NCBI GenBank assembly: GCA_002831545.1
Contig: CP025095.1
Span: forward strand, 2,418,001 to 2,482,000
Length of the DNA: 64,000 nucleotides
From: Streptococcus suis
GTDB taxonomy: Bacteria; Bacillota; Bacilli; Lactobacillales; Streptococcaceae
Direction: 5' to 3'
Position 1 is the stretch's first letter. Every line of letters begins with the position of its first letter. Shown piece by piece: positions 44,000-52,372 of this stretch. A program made the position numbers and the translations under genes. The notes beneath the pieces are model-generated. The model had not been told where the DNA came from, searched no databases, and saw only the letters and a program-made list of their open reading frames with translations.

Positions 44000-45227
44000 T
44001 ATCTTCCTCATCTAATGGGGACAGGCTAAGCAGCCCCTTGGTTTGGTCATCTTCGTACAGGTCAATGGTACGAAGACTACGCTCGATAGCGTTGGTGCGA
44101 GTGGTTAGGAGTTTGTCAATATTGCTGCTGGCTTGATTGAGTTGTTTCTGAGCCTTAAGCAAGAGGTCAGAAAACTTGCCAAATTCCAGCTTGACATTGC
44201 CCAAGACCTTGGAAATATCATCGGCCGACCGTTGAATGTTAAGGGTCTTAAAACCGACGGATAGGGAATTGAGCAAGGCAGACAGGGTGGTCGGTCCTGC
44301 TACCACGATATTTTCCTGACGGCGAAGCTCATCAAAGAAAATGGGATTGCGGACCACTTCCGAATACAGCCCTTCGGTTGGCAAGAACAAGACGCCAAAG
44401 TTGGTGGTTTCAGGCGGATTGAGGTACTTGCTCTGAATGTCCTTGGCAAAACGTTTGATAGCTGCTAGGAGATTTTTGCGATGGAGGTCAATCTGGTCCT
44501 TGTCCCCACTTTCGTAGGCATCTTCCAAGCGGTAGTAATCCGCCAGCGGAAACTTGGAATCGATTGGCAAGTAGATATAGTCTCCCTCGGTCCGTCCTGG
44601 TAGCTTGACCGCATACTCCACACGCTCACTAGAGCCTGAAACTGTGGCAAACTCTCGCTCATATTGGCTAGGTGTCAAAATATCCTCGATAATCTGTCCC
44701 AGCTGCAATTCACCCATGATGCCACGGGTTTTAGTACCAGACAGAACCTTGTTCAGACTGCCCACATCACGCGCTACCGTCTGCATTTCGCCCAGACCAC
44801 GATTGACCGATTCCAATTGCTTGGACACCGTTTCAAAGGAGGCTTGTAGGCGGGTTTGCAGGGTTTTCTCCAGCTTTTCCTCAACCGTCTGCCGCATTTC
44901 TTCTAGGCGTTTTTCATTAGACTCCTGAATGGCCTGCAAGCGACGGTCAGTGGCATCTCGCGTTTCCAAGTGGCTCTTATTCAGCTCTTGGCGAATGTCG
45001 GTTAGCTGTTGGTAAAGCTCCGTGCGGAGTCTTTCCACCTCCTGATGAATGGCTTGCTGCTGTTTGAGGGTAGCATTTTCTAGTTGATAGCTGAGCTGAT
45101 CAGACAAGTTGTCTGCTGTATCTTCGGCTTGATCTTGCAAAAGCAGGGCCAAGCTCTGCCATTTTCCATAAAGAAAAACCAAGGCCACCAAGACCAGTAT
45201 CAGCAAAATAAGTAATACAATATCCAT
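43989..45227 (-). CDS. rmuC: DNA recombination protein RmuC
   Basis: 412 aa. N-terminal TM (VLLILLILVLVALVFLYG), long coiled coil (about 35-150, with RLQAIQESNEKRLEEMRQTV), then the RmuC nuclease-like domain with GIMGELQLGQIIEDIL, YIYLPIDSKFPLADYYRLED and GVLFLPTEGLYSEV. The family limits inversions and is thought to be nuclease-related; biochemical proof is limited. Ends overlapping yhaM. Confidence 0.93.
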   Translation of the reverse strand: MDIVLLILLILVLVALVFLYGKWQSLALLLQDQAEDTADNLSDQLSYQLENATLKQQQAIHQEVERLRTELYQQLTDIRQELNKSHLETRDATDRRLQAIQESNEKRLEEMRQTVEEKLEKTLQTRLQASFETVSKQLESVNRGLGEMQTVARDVGSLNKVLSGTKTRGIMGELQLGQIIEDILTPSQYEREFATVSGSSERVEYAVKLPGRTEGDYIYLPIDSKFPLADYYRLEDAYESGDKDQIDLHRKNLLAAIKRFAKDIQSKYLNPPETTNFGVLFLPTEGLYSEVVRNPIFFDELRRQENIVVAGPTTLSALLNSLSVGFKTLNIQRSADDISKVLGNVKLEFGKFSDLLLKAQKQLNQASSNIDKLLTTRTNAIERSLRTIDLYEDDQTKGLLSLSPLDEEDNEN

Positions 45228-45860
45228 CTAATCCTTGTCCTTACTGTAGATCAGGACCACGTAACCCTGATCCAGTTGAATGTCTATGTCTCTATCTATA
45301 AATTCGTTAGAAGCATAGCATTTTTTGAAAAAATAATTGCTGGCATCCAACGGGTACTTGGCATGACGAATGGTCAGGCGACTCTGGTCCGACGGCATAA
45401 AGGAAATGTACTTCATACCAGCAATCGGTGACAAACGGTGCTGACCTGCAGGTCGAAATCGGACGATGTTCTGACTGTCCACCAATTCAATCTGCTCCAT
45501 ATAGGCAGCCAAGTCCGGCTCAGCAGCCAGAAAGAGATTGCTCATCATGTGGTCCATGCGACCACCCAAGGCTCCGTATATGCGAACCTGGGCCTGCGGA
45601 TAGGCCTTGAAGATTTCCTTTAAAGCCAGCTCCAAGTCGGTATCGTCTTTTTCGGCAGGAGCTTGCAAAAAACGCTCTGCTAGATCCTTTATCCGCCCTA
45701 ATTCTTCAGGTGTCACCGAGTCAAAATCACCGATAGCCCAGTCAAGAGGCAGGGAATGGTCCAGAAGACGAAGAGAGCCTGCATCTACCCCCACATAGAG
45801 GTCGGCAGGCTCAGGAAGGCGGTCAAAGGAACCGCCTGCAATAACAGCAATCTTAAACAT
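45228..45860 (-). CDS. thiN: thiamine pyrophosphokinase
   Basis: Transfers pyrophosphate from ATP to thiamine, giving TPP. 210 aa, with the family features GVDAGSLRLLD, WAIGDFDSV, the acidic EKDDTDLELALK and YGALGGRMDHMMSN, then the beta-rich C-terminal thiamine site. It overlaps the end of rpe by eight bases and abuts rmuC (stop to ATG without gap). Confidence 0.94.
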   Translation of the reverse strand: MFKIAVIAGGSFDRLPEPADLYVGVDAGSLRLLDHSLPLDWAIGDFDSVTPEELGRIKDLAERFLQAPAEKDDTDLELALKEIFKAYPQAQVRIYGALGGRMDHMMSNLFLAAEPDLAAYMEQIELVDSQNIVRFRPAGQHRLSPIAGMKYISFMPSDQSRLTIRHAKYPLDASNYFFKKCYASNEFIDRDIDIQLDQGYVVLIYSKDKD

Positions 45861-46512
45861 GTAGGGCAGTTCTCAATTTGGCAACGTTGGCATCCAAGTC
45901 TCCTTTGAAGAGATAGGAACCAGCCACAAAGACATTGGCACCCGCATTTTTGGCTGAATGAATGGTCTTGTCGTCAATCCCGCCGTCTACTTCGATGTCA
46001 AAGTTCAAGCTCTTGGCTTCACGCATTTTAACCAAATCCGCAATCTTCTCAGCCACTTCTGGAATGTAGGCTTGTCCACCAAAACCTGGGTTGACCGTCA
46101 TGAGCAGAACCTGATCCACCAAGTTGAGCACAGGCTCAATGGTTACAAGCGGCGTGCCTGGATTGATGACAACACCCACCTTCATACCAGCTGCACGAAT
46201 TTTTTGCAGTGTTCCATGCAGGTGAACCGTTGCTTCTGCATGAATGGTTAAAATATCTGCACCCGCACGGGCGAAGCCTTCGATATGATTTTCAGGATTG
46301 GACACCATAAGATGGCAATCAAAAACCAGCTTGCTATGAGGACGCATGGCCGCAACCACATCCGCCCCAAAGCTGATATTTGGCACAAAGTGACCATCCA
46401 TGACATCAATGTGCACATACTCCACACCTGTCTTTTCTAGACGCTTGAGCTCTTTTTCAAAATTTGCATAATCTGCCGCCAAAATAGACGGCGCAATCTT
46501 ATAATGTGACAT
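45853..46512 (-). CDS. rpe: ribulose-phosphate 3-epimerase
   Basis: Interconverts ribulose-5-P and xylulose-5-P in the pentose phosphate pathway. The 219-aa TIM barrel has PSILAADYANFEKEL, VHIDVMDGHFVPNISFG (metal ligands), FDCHLMVSNPE, MTVNPGFGGQAYIP and VDGGIDDKT with catalytic Asp. Between rsgA and thiN, as in other streptococci. Confidence 0.96.
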   Translation of the reverse strand: MSHYKIAPSILAADYANFEKELKRLEKTGVEYVHIDVMDGHFVPNISFGADVVAAMRPHSKLVFDCHLMVSNPENHIEGFARAGADILTIHAEATVHLHGTLQKIRAAGMKVGVVINPGTPLVTIEPVLNLVDQVLLMTVNPGFGGQAYIPEVAEKIADLVKMREAKSLNFDIEVDGGIDDKTIHSAKNAGANVFVAGSYLFKGDLDANVAKLRTALHV

Positions 46513-46526
46513 AGAGTACCAACTTT

Positions 46527-47402
46527 CTATTTGAATTTCTTACTAACCTTTGTATAGGTTTCACGCTGATTTTGGATTTCGCTGAGGAATTGGAGGTAAT
46601 TATCAAAGCGGCTTTGGGAAATGGCAGAGCTGGCAACAGCTTCCTTGACCGCACAATCCGGCTCATGGGTATGGGTACAGGTCCGAAACTTGCACCCCCG
46701 GCTGCTTTCCGCAATCTCTGGGAAACAATCTGTCAGAGCCTCAGCCTCCTTGACTTCATAGTCTAGGGATGAAAAACCGGGCGTATCCGCAATTTTCCCA
46801 CCGAAGACATTGTAGAAGCTGACCGCACGAGTGGTATGGCGCCCACGCCCCAGACTATCTGAGATCGCCCCTGTTTCCAAGGCTAATTCTGGTGCAATGC
46901 GATTGAGGAGAGTCGACTTGCCAACCCCTGTCTGCCCCATAAAGACCGTCACCTTATCCTGCAATAATGGAGTCAATTCCTCCAAATGATAGACAAATGG
47001 ATAGCCAATTTTCTCATAGATAGCCTTAAAGTCATCCATTTCTGTCCTGTCTTCTACCAAATCCATCTTAGAGATGTAAATAACCGGGTCCATGTCCTTT
47101 TGTTCCAAAAGCACTAGGAAACGATCCAGTAGATTGGCATTAAAATCAGGTTCCTTGGCCGACATGATAACCACCGCCTGATCGATATTGACAATTGGAG
47201 GTCGAACCAAACTATTCTTTCTCTCGTGGATTTTTAAAATATAGCCTTCTGAGTTTTCCTCCGCAGAAAAGTCCACAAAATCACCCACGTAGGGCGTTTG
47301 ACCTTTCTTACGAAAATTTCCTCTGGCTCTGGTTTGATAAATCTGTCCATCCGCCTCGACATAGTAAAAACCTGCCAAGGCCTTGATAATTCTTCCTTGC
47401 AA
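46527..47402 (-). CDS. rsgA: ribosome small-subunit-dependent GTPase RsgA
   Basis: Late 30S maturation GTPase, circularly permuted. 291 aa: OB domain (about 1-70), G4 ISKMDLV before G1 [12 protein letters not shown] and G3 DTPGFSSL, then the zinc-binding [14 protein letters not shown]. First gene of the rsgA-rpe-thiN-rmuC-yhaM-aph operon. In pneumococcus rsmA lies immediately upstream; here 14 kb of other DNA intervenes. Confidence 0.96.
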   Translation of the reverse strand: MQGRIIKALAGFYYVEADGQIYQTRARGNFRKKGQTPYVGDFVDFSAEENSEGYILKIHERKNSLVRPPIVNIDQAVVIMSAKEPDFNANLLDRFLVLLEQKDMDPVIYISKMDLVEDRTEMDDFKAIYEKIGYPFVYHLEELTPLLQDKVTVFMGQTGVGKSTLLNRIAPELALETGAISDSLGRGRHTTRAVSFYNVFGGKIADTPGFSSLDYEVKEAEALTDCFPEIAESSRGCKFRTCTHTHEPDCAVKEAVASSAISQSRFDNYLQFLSEIQNQRETYTKVSKKFK

Positions 47403-47517
47403 TGAAGACTCCTTTGTGTGTACTTGTTCCTATTATACCAAATTTCCTAGGAAAAAGGGAGTAAAGCCAAGTCCTGCACAGCTAGTATTTTCTTGCCAAT
47501 GGAAATATGTGCACTAG

Positions 47518-47540
47518 AAAAGCCCTCAAACGAGAGCTTT
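47518..47540 (-). terminator. terminator of the LPKTG surface-protein gene
   Basis: On the minus strand AAAGCTCTC-GTTT-GAGGGCTTTT (one G-U pair), then CTAG. It lies about 20 bases after the stop. Confidence 0.75.
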
Positions 47541-47559
47541 CTTGGGATACATAGATGGA

Positions 47560-48813
47560 CTAGTCTCTTTTGCGTGATGTGGCAGCTAATCCTAGACCTG
47601 AAAGACCGGACAAGACGCCCCCTAAGACTAGGAGCATAGAGCTGCTATCACCTGTTTTTGGCAAGGTTTTGGCAACAGGTTGTGATACTTCCTCTGGTTT
47701 AACAGCAGGAGTGCTTAGAGCGGACTTGTCTACCGTTTTCTTATCTGTTGGTGTCACTGCTTGAACCTTGTCAGCTGTCTGGTCAGTTAAGGACGAGGCA
47801 TCTGTTAGCTGTTCAACTGGTTTGTCTGTCGGAGTGTCAACTGGAACTTCAGCTGGAGTTTCAACTGGTTGCTCAACTGGAACTTCAGCAGGTTTTTCAA
47901 CGGGTTGTTCAACTGGCTGGTCAGCTGGTTGTTCGGTTGGTTGTTCAGCTGGCTGGTCGGCTGGTTGTTCAGTTGGTTGTTCAGCTGGCTGGTCAGCTGG
48001 TTTGTCTGTTGGAGTTTCCGCAGGTTTTTCAGTTGGTTGTTCAACTGGCTGTTCGGCTGGTTGTTCAACTGGTTGTTCAGTTGGTTGTTCAGTTGGTTGT
48101 TCGACTGGGGTTTCTGGAGCGGCGTCCTTAATCATCCAGAATTGAACCCATGCAAAACCAGCAGAGTTTAGTTGCTTTAAGGCATTATCATAGGTAAGTT
48201 CATAGGTTGGACTAGTGTATTGGTCCAACTTGTATCCATCAACTTTGGGTGTTTCTACCGTCTTTGTTTCTCCCGGGTTGATGGTAACATAGTAATGAGA
48301 TAATGGACCATCAACTTCTGAAATTGCACCTATTAGTACCGAAATTGGTTTTTCAACTGGCTGGTCAGCTGGGGTTGCAACTGGTTGTTCAGTTGGTTGT
48401 TCAGTTGGAGTGTCAACTGGTTTGTCGACTGGAGCATAGATCAAGATGACGTCCACAAACCTACTGCCAACAGTATCTTCATATCGAGCGCTTGGGCTAC
48501 CCTGAAGTAATCTCTCTCCATTTCTATTGGAAAGGAGGTATTTACCTTCATAAACATACCCATCAACCGCCGGAACTACTATGGATCTACTCTCTCCAGG
48601 ACTAACCCAAAACTCCTCCAGGTCAAATGCAGCAAACACCAATTCGCCATTAAAGTAATATCCCGCATGAACGGCAACTCTTGACTGTATCTCCTCCGCA
48701 TGAACAACTGTGGAGTTGTTCACCAAATTGCCACCCACCTGAGCAACCACACCACTCAAAACAAGGGTTGAAGTAAGAGCAAGGCCCCATTTAGCAAATT
48801 TTTTTACCTGCAT
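47560..48813 (-). CDS. LPKTG-anchored surface protein with Pro/Gln/Glu repeats
   Basis: 417 aa. Signal peptide (WGLALTSTLVLSGVVAQVGG, cut near VVHAEE), then module 1 (about 45-130) and module 2 (about 158-230). The modules share a pattern around SPGESRSIVVPAVDGY and NPGETKTVETPKVDGY, MucBP-like in style. A wall-spanning region of tandem PTEQPVEQPAEQP units follows (about 234-330), then LPKTG, a hydrophobic stretch and KRD. The ligand is unknown. Possibly phase-varied by the adjacent recombinase system. It lies in the accessory block between rsgA and rsmA. Confidence 0.88.
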   Translation of the reverse strand: MQVKKFAKWGLALTSTLVLSGVVAQVGGNLVNNSTVVHAEEIQSRVAVHAGYYFNGELVFAAFDLEEFWVSPGESRSIVVPAVDGYVYEGKYLLSNRNGERLLQGSPSARYEDTVGSRFVDVILIYAPVDKPVDTPTEQPTEQPVATPADQPVEKPISVLIGAISEVDGPLSHYYVTINPGETKTVETPKVDGYKLDQYTSPTYELTYDNALKQLNSAGFAWVQFWMIKDAAPETPVEQPTEQPTEQPVEQPAEQPVEQPTEKPAETPTDKPADQPAEQPTEQPADQPAEQPTEQPADQPVEQPVEKPAEVPVEQPVETPAEVPVDTPTDKPVEQLTDASSLTDQTADKVQAVTPTDKKTVDKSALSTPAVKPEEVSQPVAKTLPKTGDSSSMLLVLGGVLSGLSGLGLAATSRKRD

Positions 48814-48854
48814 TCTATTTTCCCAAGGTCTTATCGACCTTTCCTTTCTTTTTC

Positions 48855-48879
48855 ACCTTATAATCCCCTGCTACAATAG
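48855..48879. repeat. left member of an inverted repeat pair around the recombinase gene
   Basis: ACCTTATAATCCCCTGCTACAATAG; its complement is matched imperfectly at 49744-49772, with CCCC-Y-GCTACAATAG conserved. It may mark the border of a small mobile cassette. Confidence 0.5.
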
Positions 48880-48890
48880 GGTTTGTACCT

Positions 48891-48918
48891 GTTTTAGTTA
48901 AGGGTCGTTAACTAAAAC
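48891..48918 (+). promoter_or_regulatory. 28-bp recombinase site 1
   Basis: GTTTTAGTTAA-GGGTCG-TTAACTAAAAC, an imperfect palindrome with 11-bp arms. It equals site 2 (49008-49035), read in reverse, at 22 of 28 positions, including the centre GGTCGTT. This has the form expected of a serine recombinase crossover site. Confidence 0.6.
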
Positions 48919-48932
48919 ATAGAAAAATCAAA

Positions 48933-48980
48933 AAAATGCCAACTTGATAAGGCTTGAAAAGCCCGTCAAATCAGCATTTT
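48933..48980 (-). terminator. terminator between the two recombinase sites
   Basis: Interrupted stem: AAAATGC/GCATTTT, TTGA/TCAA, GGCTT/AAGCC. On the minus strand it ends GGCATTTTTTT, so in this orientation it stops transcription coming from the recombinase gene toward the surface-protein gene. Confidence 0.75.
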
Positions 48981-49007
48981 GAATATTTTCTATTGATAAC
49001 TTTGATT

Positions 49008-49035
49008 GTTTTAGCAAACGACCGTCTGCTAAAAC
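49008..49035 (-). promoter_or_regulatory. 28-bp recombinase site 2 (inverted to site 1)
   Basis: GTTTTAGCA-AACGACCGTC-TGCTAAAAC. The minus-strand reading aligns with site 1, so the pair is in inverted orientation, about 117 bp centre to centre. Confidence 0.6.
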
Positions 49036-49047
49036 AAATGTATTCGC

Positions 49048-49725
49048 CTACAGTCTATCATCTTCTCCTGTTTCTGTCAAAGAATTATGTGCTTTTTGAC
49101 GACGAAATGGGATATTATTTCGTTTTAAGACCTGATAGATGGTCGCTGTTGAAATATTCAACTGGTTGACCATGTCTCGGATAGTTGTTTCTTCTGCCAC
49201 ATAGCTCTGAATCACTTGTTTTTCTTTTGATTTTGATATACCCTTATTGCCCAATTTTACACCACGTTCTCTGGCTTTACGTAGACCATCTTTGGTGCGG
49301 TCAGAAATGGCTTGTAGTTCCCATTCTGCCACATAGCCTAACATGAGGCAGAAGAATCGACCTGTTAGCGAGTCTGTTTCGATTTGTTCGTGGATGGATT
49401 GCAGGCGGATATGGTGGCTGGTCAAGTCTGAGATGATAGCAGACAGATGGAGCATCTTTCTGGTTAGGCGGTCTAGCTTATAGACTACAAAAGTGGTCTC
49501 TATACCGCTTTCAGCACAGGCTTTGGCTAGCCTGATAGCTTTTTGAAGTTGTGGGCGGTCTTGATGACCTCCCGATTCCTTTTCCATGTAGAGTCTGTCA
49601 CAGAAGTGTAGGGCTTCTTTTTGCACTTCTAGCCCCAGTTCTTGCCGATTATCCCTCGAGCTCACACGAGCGTAGCCAATGACAACAGAGCCTTTTTCTT
49701 GGTATTGCTTGATGATTCTCTTCAT
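49048..49725 (-). CDS. serine recombinase (resolvase/invertase family)
   Basis: 225 aa. The catalytic domain has the nucleophile in GYARVSSRDNRQ (about 17-28), EKESGGHQDRPQLQKAI, and VVYKLDRLTRKMLHL with the conserved D-R-L-x-R. The E-helix RFFCLMLGYVAEWELQAISD follows, then RTKDGLRKARERGVKLG. The C-terminal HTH is IRDMVNQLNISTATIYQVLK. Size fits DNA invertases and Tn3-type resolvases; large serine integrases are excluded. Two 28-bp inverted sites lie just past its 3' end. Start at 49725 with site AAGGAGGAAAA. Confidence 0.92.
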   Translation of the reverse strand: MKRIIKQYQEKGSVVIGYARVSSRDNRQELGLEVQKEALHFCDRLYMEKESGGHQDRPQLQKAIRLAKACAESGIETTFVVYKLDRLTRKMLHLSAIISDLTSHHIRLQSIHEQIETDSLTGRFFCLMLGYVAEWELQAISDRTKDGLRKARERGVKLGNKGISKSKEKQVIQSYVAEETTIRDMVNQLNISTATIYQVLKRNNIPFRRQKAHNSLTETGEDDRL

Positions 49726-49743
49726 ATTTTCCTCCTTGTTCTA

Positions 49744-49772
49744 CTATTGTAGCGGGGGTTGGTATAAAAGGT
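49744..49772. repeat. right member of the inverted repeat pair around the recombinase gene
   Basis: CTATTGTAGCGGGGG, then TTGGTATAAAAGGT, complementary in order to 48855-48879. It lies 18 bases upstream of the recombinase start. Confidence 0.5.
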
Positions 49773-49855
49773 CTGATGAACATGTGATCATGGTTTGATA
49801 ATCATTCCATTTTCCCCTAGCCAAGTCAAGAAAAAAATAGTATAATAAAAAACAA

Positions 49856-49937
49856 GCGGAGGTGGTGGAACGGCAGACACGCATGCTTCAGGCGCATGTG
49901 CCCATCGGGTGTGAGGGTTCAAATCCCTTCCTCCGCA
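49856..49937 (+). tRNA. tRNA-Leu (CAG)
   Basis: 82 nt with a long variable arm (TGCCCATCGGGTGTG). Acceptor GCGGAGG/CCTCCGC, discriminator A. Anticodon stem CATGC/GCATG and loop TTCAGGC read CAG. T-arm GGGTTCAAATCCC. CCA not encoded. A -10 TATAAT lies at 49841-49846. Confidence 0.96.
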
Positions 49938-49950
49938 TGATAAACGAAAA

Positions 49951-49979
49951 ACCCCAAGTCAGAGTTGATGACTTGGGGT
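49951..49979. terminator. terminator after tRNA-Leu, copy 1 of a duplicated 29-mer
   Basis: ACCCCAAGTCA-GAGTTGA-TGACTTGGGGT, 11-bp perfect stem. It recurs with one loop difference at 50713-50741, on the other side of the toxin-antitoxin genes. Confidence 0.85.
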
Positions 49980-50009
49980 GATACTTTATGCTAATTATTT
50001 GGCTTCAAA

Positions 50010-50351
50010 TCATTTAAGTAATGTTATCCAGTTTTGCTTTGAATGCAAGATACGGGCTACAAAAACCTGATAGCCCTCTATGAAATAAAAAACGAGATAA
50101 TGTTCTATCGGCATATAACGGTAGGGCTTTCCATCGGCAGTTAGGTTGCCAAATCCTCTGCTAGATACCAAGGGACAGACTTCAGGGAATAGCTCTAATA
50201 TTTCCAAAGCCTTCAATATCAAATCAATTTTGCTAGCCGCTGCTTGTTGGCTGTAAAAATTGATCAGAATGTAATCATATATAGCCTGCAAATCCTGTTT
50301 GGCTCTATCAGAAATAACAAGCTCATATTTTTTCTTATCAGTCAAGACCAA
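50010..50351 (-). CDS. RelE/ParE-family toxin
   Basis: 113-aa toxin of a type II module. Typical RelE/ParE fold elements: KYELVISDRAKQDLQAIYDYI at the start, then PVCPLVSSRG-like central loop (here EVCPLVSSRGFGN), KPYRYMPIEHYLVFYFI and VFVARILHSKQNW at the end. The conserved Arg and His near the C-terminus (RILHSKQNW) match ribosome-dependent RNase relatives, though ParE-type gyrase action cannot be excluded. It overlaps the antitoxin gene by 14 bases. Confidence 0.88.
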   Translation of the reverse strand: MVLTDKKKYELVISDRAKQDLQAIYDYILINFYSQQAAASKIDLILKALEILELFPEVCPLVSSRGFGNLTADGKPYRYMPIEHYLVFYFIEGYQVFVARILHSKQNWITLLK

Positions 50352-50631
50352 ATTCCTTTCTGACAGCCACGAGAGAACTTGTCTTACCTGCTAGAATATC
50401 CTGATGCCCTAACAAGATTTCTTTCTTTAACTCTTCAAAAGCAATCTTGTTGCTATCCTCCCTACTGTCTTTTGTGACAAATTCTTGGGCATCAATAGTA
50501 CCTGTCGCAATTTTTCTCAAGGTCGCATTCAGCACATCTGAAACTGTCATGCTTTCTCCTGCTAATAGCTCCTTTGTTTGCTGATAATAAAATGAATCTG
50601 CCCTAAAGTTTACCTGTTGTGTTGCTCCCAT
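50338..50631 (-). CDS. RelB/DinJ-family antitoxin
   Basis: 97 aa. N-terminal ribbon-helix-helix (QQVNFRADSFYYQQTKELLA, then MTVSDVLNATLRKIATG) binds DNA; the C-terminal part neutralises the toxin. The start is the ATG at 50631, nine bases after AAAGGAG; a TTG three codons earlier is possible but too near the site. Upstream TGTAT-N13-ATACA may be the autoregulatory operator. Confidence 0.85.
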   Translation of the reverse strand: MGATQQVNFRADSFYYQQTKELLAGESMTVSDVLNATLRKIATGTIDAQEFVTKDSREDSNKIAFEELKKEILLGHQDILAGKTSSLVAVRKEFGLD

Positions 50632-50712
50632 TATTCCCAACTCCTTTGTATAGACGTTTTGTACATACAGTTTACCCCTTTTTCAGAAGTTGGTCAAGAT
50701 ATTCGCTAAATA

Positions 50713-50741
50713 ACCCCAAGTCAAAGTTGATGACTTGGGGT
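50713..50741. repeat. copy 2 of the duplicated 29-mer terminator
   Basis: ACCCCAAGTCA-AAGTTGA-TGACTTGGGGT. It is in direct orientation with 49951-49979. The two copies bracket about 730 bp holding only the toxin-antitoxin operon. It also ends the ABC transporter transcript from the right. Confidence 0.85.
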
Positions 50742-50746
50742 CATTT

Positions 50747-52339
50747 TTATATCTTCTCACGCAATTTCCCATCACGCATTTCCAAAATCACATCAAACAT
50801 GTCAAGGATGGCAGAGTCTGATTCATGCAAGATAGTAATGATAAGTTTGTCCTCCAGCTGCAAGAGCTTGGTCAAAACCTGCTTAGTCAGGGCAGGGTCT
50901 AAATGAGCGGTCGGTTCATCCAAGAGCAAGATCTCCTTACCACTCATCAAGGCACGGAGCAGGCACAGGACATTTTTCTCGCCTCCACTCAAGAGACTAG
51001 GATTACTTGCGGTCATCAATGTGTCCTGTAAACTCGCTGGCAAGCTCCTTAACAAGCCAAGCATGACATCTCTTCCCTTCTCATAGGTTCCAAAAACAGA
51101 CACATTGCTTTCAAAATCAGTATGGTAAAGATTCTCAAACTGGCTGAGATAGAAGGCGGTAGCTGCTTCCATTTCATGCAAAACATCGTTTTCCAGATAG
51201 GAAACACTTCCTTTGTCCAGAGCCAGTTCTCCTGCCAACACTCGTAAAAAAGTGGATTTTCCGCTGGCTGACGGACCAATGATGGCATACTTTTTCTCCT
51301 TATCAAACCGATAGGAAAAATCTGCTACCGCTAATTCTCCCACATGATAGGCCACGTCCCTGACTTCTAAAGCTGTCACATTGGGATAGCTTGGCACTTG
51401 CTCAGACAAGACCTGACCAGCAAGATAACCTTCTAAATTGGCGACCGTTTCCTTGGTCGAATGGATATAATTGACATCCAAGAGGATATATTTCATAGGA
51501 TAGATGAAATTTTCAACATAGCTAAAGGTTGCAATGGCAGCACCGATGGTCAACTCTTTTTGCAGCAAGAGATAGCCGACCAAGCCAAAAGCCGTTAATT
51601 GCACCAAAAACATGGAGAAGCCATTGACGACATTCGCCAGGGTCTTGAATTGCCCAAAGCGAAAACGGGCCTGTTCGCTTTCTTCTACTGACCGATGGTG
51701 GACACGGCTGATGGAACCGAAGGTTTCACTATTAACGCGGTTCTTAGCAGAAAAGAGGTCAGTCACCACCTGAAAATAGCCTTCCAAACTCTGTAAAAAT
51801 GCCCGCTGACGCTGAGAAAGAGGACCCGAAATCCACTTGGGAATGAAAACCGCCAAGGCAGATGACAAAATAATGCCTACCGCAACCAGCGGATGAACAA
51901 AAAGAAAGAGGGAAACCGCATAGATGAACATGCTCAAACTAGAGCGGATAATGTCCATGAGGGGACTCAGGTAACTCTCCTCAATGGTTTCCAAATCGTT
52001 GTCAAAAATGGACAGATAGGCAGAGACATTCTTCTCTGAAAATTTGGCTAAAGGCTGTGATAACAAGCTGTTTGCCAGACCTTTTTTAGCCGTGACATAG
52101 AACCCCTGAGACACCTTCCACTCATAAACCTGGGAAATGTACTGAAAGACTGAATTGGCAATGATGGTCAAAGCGTAGGCCAACAAGAGCCAGACAAGTC
52201 CTGTCCAGCCCATCTGAAAAATATGGTCAAAAAGATACTTATTTAACTCAGGCAAAGCGACATTGGCCAAACTATATAAGATATGGAAAATCAACTGAAT
52301 GGCAATAACAGACCTCAATTGATAGATGATTTTTTTCAT
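50747..52339 (-). CDS. ABC exporter subunit B (fused permease-ATPase)
   Basis: 530 aa. Six-TM exporter domain (about 1-300), then ATPase with Walker A GPSASGKST, signature LLSGGEKNVLCLLRAL, Walker B ILLLDEPTAHLD and a His-switch at TILHESDSA. The start at 52339 has TAGGAGGAGTT; ten upstream codons are rejected. Forms a two-gene unit with 52373-53950, so probably a heterodimer. The substrate is unknown: a peptide or a drug. Gene pairs next to Rgg-like regulators often export peptides, which is inference. Confidence 0.88.
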   Translation of the reverse strand: MKKIIYQLRSVIAIQLIFHILYSLANVALPELNKYLFDHIFQMGWTGLVWLLLAYALTIIANSVFQYISQVYEWKVSQGFYVTAKKGLANSLLSQPLAKFSEKNVSAYLSIFDNDLETIEESYLSPLMDIIRSSLSMFIYAVSLFLFVHPLVAVGIILSSALAVFIPKWISGPLSQRQRAFLQSLEGYFQVVTDLFSAKNRVNSETFGSISRVHHRSVEESEQARFRFGQFKTLANVVNGFSMFLVQLTAFGLVGYLLLQKELTIGAAIATFSYVENFIYPMKYILLDVNYIHSTKETVANLEGYLAGQVLSEQVPSYPNVTALEVRDVAYHVGELAVADFSYRFDKEKKYAIIGPSASGKSTFLRVLAGELALDKGSVSYLENDVLHEMEAATAFYLSQFENLYHTDFESNVSVFGTYEKGRDVMLGLLRSLPASLQDTLMTASNPSLLSGGEKNVLCLLRALMSGKEILLLDEPTAHLDPALTKQVLTKLLQLEDKLIITILHESDSAILDMFDVILEMRDGKLREKI

Positions 52340-52372
52340 AACTCCTCCTAGATAGGAACAATCTGACAAAAA

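Noticed and set aside
47748..48145. Long open frames and short direct repeats opposite the surface-protein gene, CRISPR-like at first sight
   Set aside because: The periodicity is the coding repeat of Pro-Glu-Gln units; repeats are contiguous with no unique spacers.
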